This document shows, in pieces, positions 49,204 to 53,909 of a stretch of DNA of 53,909 nucleotides. A model generated the notes under the pieces. The model ran no database searches. It had not been told where the DNA came from and saw nothing but the letters and a program-made list of their open reading frames with translations. The translations under genes and the position numbers were made by a program. The DNA lies in contig JAISLW010000285.1 in NCBI GenBank assembly GCA_031277105.1, positions 1 to 53,909 on the forward strand, in the 5' to 3' direction. Source of the stretch: Planctomycetaceae bacterium. Its GTDB lineage: Bacteria > Planctomycetota > Planctomycetia > Pirellulales > Thermoguttaceae. How positions within the stretch are numbered: position 1 is the first letter of the stretch; every line of letters starts with the position of its first letter.

Positions 49204-51852
49204 CTACCGAAAATTTAAGTACGAACAGTTTAAAAAATACCAGTTGCAAATTATCATAATTAACGCCGCAATACTAAACAAAAAACATAACGATATATTA
49301 CATAAATTAAAATTTGATTCCAATTCGGTATTCGGAAATTTTACAATTTTGCCGTCTAAATTTGTTGCGTCAATTTGCGATTCGTCCGCTATAATATTTC
49401 CAAACTTTTGGCTAAAATCCAAATTACACGCTAAACGCTTTATCAAACGATTCGATGTATCCGTCAATCTAACTTTTGAATCTAAATTTAAATCTGAATT
49501 TGAGTTTGCAGTATCGGCGTTGACTTCAAAAAATTCATAAATTCCCGCCTGCGTAAGTTTGCCGACATACGCCGTTCCCGCTTCCGAATTTGCGTCGCGA
49601 TAAATAGGTAAAATTTTTGTTCCGCCATTCGGTAATCGCATCTTTACAAAATTCCCCACAACGCCAAACCTCAAATTTACAGATTCTCCCACAACATAAC
49701 TCCGCCCCACGCCATCGCCAACACCACGAAAATAATTCAACGCATTGCTAACCAAAATAGGAAACGACGACCGAAACACAAAATCACCCCACAAAATATC
49801 CGGCATAAAAACCAAAATTCGAGATTCCAACACGTCGCCAAAATCACTAATTTTTTCAACCTCGTCATTTTTTTCAACCTCGTCAACATTGGTAACTTTG
49901 TCAACTTTATTAACTTTATTAACTTTATCAACATCAACAATATTATTAAAATCAACAACAACATTGTCCAAATTGTCGTCGTCGGATAAATTTAAATTAC
50001 CGTCTAGTTCAATAGATTTATTTTTGTTACGAAAATTCCACAACAAATAAACCGGCTCGCCCGCCGCCGTCGCTAACAAAATTTTCGGCTCGCCGCTGCC
50101 GCCCAAATTACGCAACTTTAACTTGCGAACCCCGCCAACCTCAACACCCTCCAAACGCAAAAACTTCACCAACTCCGAATCCTTCAACTCAAACCCAATC
50201 ATCGACGTTGAATAGTCCGTAGTTGTCGTTGTTGCCGTTTTTTCTGCTGTTGCTTTTGTTGTTGTTGTTGATAATAAATCGCCTACCGCAAATAAATCGC
50301 AATCATTGCGCGGATCAAAAATCATCACCTTGCCAATCGGTAACTTCGGCGGTACCGTCTTGTTTATAACAATCGCCGAATCAGACGGAATAATATTAGG
50401 CGCTGTTGTAACTCGTTCAAAACTAACGTTTCGATGCGATTGCGCTAAATACGATTTCAAAGCGCTAATCAGAAAAAAATTGTCCTCTCCATAATATAAA
50501 ATACGCCGCAACACCGGCGGCGGCAAAATCGCATACGCAATATTGTCCGCCTCAAAAAAATCCCCGCCGTCAACCTCAACTTCTCCCCGAATAACTAAAC
50601 CAACCTCGCCCCCAACTTTGTCATTAACATTAACATTAACATTAACATTAACGTCATTAACTCCGCCGCTAACATTTTTACCGCCGTTAGTGTTTTTGTT
50701 GCTGTTTTCGTTGATGTTATTGTTTTCGTTGATGTTGTTCTTGTTGTTGCGTCTGGTAATTTTTGCATCAATAATTTCATTCGGTACAATTTCGCCTTTG
50801 ATAAAAAATTGTTTTACTTCGTCTGGTTGCAATAAAATTGAGATTACCTCCGTAATTCTGTCATCGACAAATATCCGTAACCGCCCGCTAACAACATCGC
50901 CGCTAAAATTACTTAACTCAACGAATAATTCATAACGCGATAAATCTACATACGTCAACCGCGTTTGAAAATGCGTTATTGCAACATTTCTGTACGCCCC
51001 CACAATATTACGTCCAAACAGACAATACTCAATATTCGGCTCATAATTTTTTTCTTGCGATTTTTTTTCTTGCAAATTTTTCTCTTGCAATTCCGTCTGC
51101 GTTATTTTTTTTTCGTTCAAACGGCGCCGCAACATTGCGCCGGACGTTAAAACAAGAATCCGCGAATCTGTAAAATTATCGGAGTCGTCTGAATTATCAG
51201 ACTTATTCGACTTATCAGAATCAATAACGTTATTATTATGTTGACTTGAATTATTGTACGAAAAATCGTCTTCTTTTATTAACGTTTTGGCAAGTTTGAT
51301 CGCATTGTTCAAATTTGCTTGAATATTTGTGTTTTTGATTGTTGCGATTTTTTGTTTTAATTTATTTTTATCGTCCGTAAAATTAGTCAGAATAGAGACG
51401 TCGGTTAAGTTATTCGGATCGTTGTTTGTTGTGCAAATTATCGCAATTCTGTAATTTGCCGGAATTGAATTTATAAACTTGCGCAACTGTTCGAGCGCTT
51501 CATCAAATAGAGTTTTGCCGGAGTTGTTTTTGATATTCATATTTGCCGAGTTGTCGAAAACTACAACCGTATTTCGTCGTTTGACGGCGCCGAAATAAAC
51601 CGGATCCGAAGCGGCAATAACTAAAAATATTACAAAAAATAAACTCAATAAAAAAGATAAAAAATAAAATAAACGACGCACGGAGAAATTTTGATTATTA
51701 CGCCGTTTTAGAACTTCAATCCAGAAAATATTTGTTGTTACGATTACGCGCCGCGCCCGCAATTTCAGAAAATATATCAGAAAAACCGGAATCAAAAAAA
51801 TCAAAAACCATAACGCCGCAGGATTACGTAACTCTAAAAACGCCGCTAACAT
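49204..51852 (-). CDS. BatA/VWA-domain membrane protein
   Basis: An 882-aa protein of the planctomycete 'BatA N-terminal plus VWA' type. Residues 5-30 and 60-80 are membrane helices with 'LRNPAALWFLIFLIPVFLIYFLKLRARRVIV' as the BatA signature. A VWA domain follows, with a MIDAS-like 'VVFDNSANM' (Asp100-x-Ser102-x-Asn104, where Ser is usual at the last position). The long remainder resembles a CARDB/beta-domain region. It is interrupted by repeats: 'NNINENNNINENSNKN', VNVNVNVN from (ATTAAC)5, and KVNKVNKVDKV from a 9-bp repeat. One last membrane helix ('CFLFSIAALIMIICNWYF') is followed by 'LNCSYLNFR' and a stop codon that come from R1/R2 repeat ends. The role is perhaps in envelope or MoxR-type complexes, but no MoxR gene is adjacent. 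Confidence 0.83.
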   Translation of the reverse strand: MLAAFLELRNPAALWFLIFLIPVFLIYFLKLRARRVIVTTNIFWIEVLKRRNNQNFSVRRLFYFLSFLLSLFFVIFLVIAASDPVYFGAVKRRNTVVVFDNSANMNIKNNSGKTLFDEALEQLRKFINSIPANYRIAIICTTNNDPNNLTDVSILTNFTDDKNKLKQKIATIKNTNIQANLNNAIKLAKTLIKEDDFSYNNSSQHNNNVIDSDKSNKSDNSDDSDNFTDSRILVLTSGAMLRRRLNEKKITQTELQEKNLQEKKSQEKNYEPNIEYCLFGRNIVGAYRNVAITHFQTRLTYVDLSRYELFVELSNFSGDVVSGRLRIFVDDRITEVISILLQPDEVKQFFIKGEIVPNEIIDAKITRRNNKNNINENNNINENSNKNTNGGKNVSGGVNDVNVNVNVNVNDKVGGEVGLVIRGEVEVDGGDFFEADNIAYAILPPPVLRRILYYGEDNFFLISALKSYLAQSHRNVSFERVTTAPNIIPSDSAIVINKTVPPKLPIGKVMIFDPRNDCDLFAVGDLLSTTTTKATAEKTATTTTTDYSTSMIGFELKDSELVKFLRLEGVEVGGVRKLKLRNLGGSGEPKILLATAAGEPVYLLWNFRNKNKSIELDGNLNLSDDDNLDNVVVDFNNIVDVDKVNKVNKVDKVTNVDEVEKNDEVEKISDFGDVLESRILVFMPDILWGDFVFRSSFPILVSNALNYFRGVGDGVGRSYVVGESVNLRFGVVGNFVKMRLPNGGTKILPIYRDANSEAGTAYVGKLTQAGIYEFFEVNADTANSNSDLNLDSKVRLTDTSNRLIKRLACNLDFSQKFGNIIADESQIDATNLDGKIVKFPNTELESNFNLCNISLCFLFSIAALIMIICNWYFLNCSYLNFR
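49897..49932 (-). repeat. 9-bp coding tandem repeat
   Basis: Four units of the type TTTATTAAC (+ strand) encode VDK/VNK triplets in the VWA protein. Two adjacent units are identical. Confidence 0.8.
50623..50652 (-). repeat. (ATTAAC)5 coding microsatellite
   Basis: Five perfect 6-bp units encode alternating Val and Asn in the VWA protein. Confidence 0.85.
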
Positions 51853-51901
51853 TTTTTATTAAAATTAGTAAAAAATTCGGAACTCGGAATAAAGAAAAAA
51901 C

Positions 51902-52124
51902 GTAACCGTTCACGGAAGTTTAAGCGATAGATTTTAGGGGGTAAGGAGCAGGGGATAGGGGGTAGCGGGACAATTTTCGTAACAATAAATATTTGTCCCG
52001 CTAGGGACAACATGTTGGTAGAAAAAAATGATACGATTTTTAGCGTCCCGTTAAGGACGCAATGACAATTAAGGTTGTATTTGCATGTTATCACCAGCGG
52101 GACAGATGGGACAAATATTTATTT
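51902..52124 (+). repeat. R2 left arm and R4 deletion copy
   Basis: GTAACCGTTCACGGAAGTTTAAGCG starts an R2 whose right end is absent. From 51979, GTAACAATAAATATTTGTCCCGCTAGGGAC ... GCGTCCCGTTAAGGACGC ... ACAAATATTTATT is an R4 with one internal deletion. The last bases of R4 provide the stop codon of the DUF1598 gene. Confidence 0.75.
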
Positions 52125-53501
52125 TGACCACCAATTATTTCCTATTGTTTTTGCTAATTGTCCGTGTATTGCGTCTATTTTGTTGTCTAGTTTTGCGTTT
52201 TGTATTGTGTTGAATGGATTTATTTCGACGCCGCCGCATGCTACGACATTTTTTGCGATTATTGATTTTACGGTTACGAATTTTGGTTCGGGCAATTGCG
52301 GCGTTTTCAAGCGTTGTTCTTCCATTATTGTTTTAATGTCGCATTTTGATTTATTTATCAAGTCTTCTCTTAAGATTAGCGCAACAACCATCGCCAGTCC
52401 CATACAATTTTTTAGTTCGCCAAATACGGGATCAATCCGCGACAAGGAATTATATTGTTCGTCCATTTTTTTACACCATCTTACCGCAGTTTGATCAATT
52501 TTGCCGCTTGCTAATCTTGAGTTACTTCTTGCGTCGATATATTGGTCTTCCGTTTTTGCAATAACTTTAACTTCCGGCAACTTCCACGTCAACTTTAATG
52601 AGTCGTGATAAATTTCGCCGTAATCTGCGGCTAACCAAAATCGCGGGTTAATTTGTCGCGGACTACCTGACAATAAACTCACGTAACTTGGCAACCCTCG
52701 CAATCCTGATTGAATATGCCCTAGTCCGATTTGTTTCATTTTGAAATCAGACGCAAATAAGATTTTCGCAAGCCGGCTTGTTGTTTCAACTCCATTTATT
52801 ACAACAACGTCGTTACCGCCCGCCTTCTCCAATTCATGCGCATACGCTTTCGCATTTCTCATCGACGGAGCGCCGAATTTATTTTTTACCGCATTCATTC
52901 GCGCTATCGATTCCGGCGTCGGATCAATTGAACAAGTAATAGTCGAGTGAACATCCTTGTTATGCCACGTTCTAAAAAGCACAACCAAATCCTCTAACCG
53001 CAAAACAGGTCGCCCCGTAATATTGCCTACAACATAACCCGAAGCGTCTATCTTCCAAGCCTCAGACGGACCTACAAGCAAAATATCATTTTCCTCCGGC
53101 GCCAACACGACATAATAAACCGCCGTCAAACCGCCAAGATAACGAATCGTATCAGGTAAAAAATTACCGTTGTCAATCGTTTCTCTAATCGCTTGATCAA
53201 TTTTTTTCAACGATATTTTGCGAATAGGCGCTTGTTGCGACAAGTCGTCGGGTATCCTTTCAAAAGTACGCCGCATTTCCTTGCTGACGTTTTCCATCAC
53301 ATTGCGCGGCGCAATCTTACAAATTTTATTAACGTCGATTTCTACGCCGCCAAGCACCGAACTGCCATAAGTCATAGGAACAAACGTACTGCCGCCACCG
53401 CCTGGATTAACTTGCGACAACACGGTATCAACCGAAATAAATATCGCAGCAACAAAAATTACGCAAAAATAAACTAACGACAAACGCCTATAAATCGTCA
53501 T
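52119..53501 (-). CDS. DUF1598-domain secreted protein
   Basis: A 460-aa planctomycete protein matching my memory of DUF1598 proteins. The signal peptide (residues 9-29) ends near 'TVLSQVNPGGGG'. 'GGVEIDVNKI' and 'RKISLKKIDQAIRETIDNGNFLPDTIRYLGGLTAVYYVVLAPEENDILLVGPSEAWKID' lead into the domain. 'GRPVLRLEDLVVLFRTWHN', 'ITCSIDPTPESIARM' and 'DFKMKQIGLGHIQSGLRGLPSYVSLL' are its core. The function is not known; export to the periplasm or surface is likely. The start is ATG 53501, preceded by AGGAGA 6 nt upstream. The stop codon lies in the R4 repeat. Confidence 0.87.
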   Translation of the reverse strand: MTIYRRLSLVYFCVIFVAAIFISVDTVLSQVNPGGGGSTFVPMTYGSSVLGGVEIDVNKICKIAPRNVMENVSKEMRRTFERIPDDLSQQAPIRKISLKKIDQAIRETIDNGNFLPDTIRYLGGLTAVYYVVLAPEENDILLVGPSEAWKIDASGYVVGNITGRPVLRLEDLVVLFRTWHNKDVHSTITCSIDPTPESIARMNAVKNKFGAPSMRNAKAYAHELEKAGGNDVVVINGVETTSRLAKILFASDFKMKQIGLGHIQSGLRGLPSYVSLLSGSPRQINPRFWLAADYGEIYHDSLKLTWKLPEVKVIAKTEDQYIDARSNSRLASGKIDQTAVRWCKKMDEQYNSLSRIDPVFGELKNCMGLAMVVALILREDLINKSKCDIKTIMEEQRLKTPQLPEPKFVTVKSIIAKNVVACGGVEINPFNTIQNAKLDNKIDAIHGQLAKTIGNNWWSK

Positions 53502-53514
53502 CTCAAATCTCCTG

Positions 53515-53653
53515 TTTTAAAATGTTTCGCACTCGAATTTGCGACTATTGCAGCAATGATTATTGGGCATAAATCAAACCCGCAATTCTTAAACCGCACG
53601 CAAAATTCCGCCGCCGCTTTAAGCGTCGCCAAAATTTCAAGTACAATCCGTAT
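53515..53653 (+). repeat. R1 repeat, decayed
   Basis: TTTTAAAATGTTTCGCACTCGAATTTGCG ... TTTAAGCGTCGCCAAAATTTCAAGTACAATCCGTAT. A second right end (AAATTCAAATACAATCCGTATG) follows. The region to 53820 holds nothing else that I can name. Confidence 0.55.
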
Positions 53654-53820
53654 TCCGCTAAAATTCAAATACAATCCGTATGATAAGTTAAACGGGCAAA
53701 CAAATACGCGCTAAACACAAGCCCAAAACTTGCCGCCCAAATTCAAACACAATAAACGCCGCTGAATTTACACACAAACTTGTAAACGTAAATCATTGCG
53801 TGAAAATTCATATTCAATCT

Positions 53821-53909
53821 GTAACCGTTCACGAAAATTTAAACGCTAGGTTGATATGGAGTAGTTTTTTGTAATTATTCAGCAAAGATAATTATTTTTT
53901 GTAACGATA
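53821..53909 (+). repeat. R2 left end, cut by window edge
   Basis: GTAACCGTTCACGAAAATTTAAACG begins an R2 that runs off the window. 'TTTTTTGTAAC' at the end is the usual inner arm. Confidence 0.7.

Larger units (their letters stand above)
48511..49207 (+). repeat. large R2 composite with R4 and two R5
   Basis: The terminal repeats GTAACCGTTCACGGAAATTT and AAATTTTCGTGAACTGCTAC enclose about 700 bp. In order: an R2 arm, a full R4 (48571-48749, inverse of the copy at 128), R5 (48788-48903), linking GCAGGCG blocks, R5 (48983-49100) and the mirrored R2 arm. It is the largest composite in the window. ORFs 48662, 48838 and 48923 are repeat translations. Confidence 0.8.

Noticed and set aside
1-53909. 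tRNA, rRNA, tmRNA, RNase P or SRP RNA genes
   Set aside because: I looked for T-loop strings and the well-known conserved boxes on both strands and saw none. A covariance-model search would be decisive.

Overview
The window looks like a chromosomal segment of an unusually AT-rich member of the Planctomycetota. The main evidence is a DUF1559 pseudopilin-like gene (N-methylation motif followed by the typical C-terminal 'DGSV' tail), a DUF1598 protein, a BatA-type VWA membrane protein, a planctomycete-style transglutaminase, and several small proteins whose patterns I recall only from that phylum. Genus and species cannot be read from the sequence. No tRNA, rRNA, transposase, integrase, phage gene or CRISPR array was seen.

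Layout. 1-6.7 kb: repeat cluster, a small lipoprotein, the DUF1559 gene (apparently frameshifted at a 12-bp G tract), and dnaB. 6.7-17 kb: a 1044-aa TPR protein with a 15-bp coding repeat, a PfkB kinase, a secreted unknown gene flanked by two 143-bp direct repeats, a GT39-like glycosyltransferase, another secreted unknown, and an alpha/beta hydrolase with an altered nucleophile. 17-25 kb: small planctomycete-type proteins, a transglutaminase, fabI and mnmA. 25-36 kb: a 1045-aa membrane-anchored helical-repeat protein, nitroreductase, TolC-like lipoprotein, a cytochrome-bd-like/cytochrome-c fusion, and a glycerophosphodiesterase downstream of a six-unit Pho-box-like array. 36-42 kb: parA-parB, a lone FliH-like protein and dnaN. 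42-54 kb: sbcC, trpS, a secreted unknown, a VWA protein and a DUF1598 protein.

Most genes are single transcription units in mixed orientation; only parA-parB clearly overlap. Housekeeping genes (dnaB, dnaN, parAB, trpS, mnmA, fabI, sbcC) are scattered among envelope proteins.

The most striking property is the intergenic DNA. It is built almost entirely from six dispersed repeat families, named here R1 to R6, often nested in one another and often starting within a few bases of a stop codon. R1: about 100 bp palindrome with AAACTGTTCG ends. R2: MITE-like element with GTAACCGTTCACG ends. R3: TCTCTAAAAATTCATTT ends. R4: about 190 bp with GTCCCTAGCGGGAC palindromes. R5: about 117 bp GC-rich element that folds as a three-way junction. 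R6: TAATCTG palindromes. A second genome-wide habit is expansion of short coding repeats: Asn-rich inserts (even inside MnmA), EQVKS repeats, (AAT)n and (ATTAAC)n.

The strongest leads are the poly-G switch in the DUF1559 gene, the six-unit Pho box, the R5 three-way-junction family, the Asp-for-Ser replacement in the hydrolase, and the repeat-flanked single-gene cassette.
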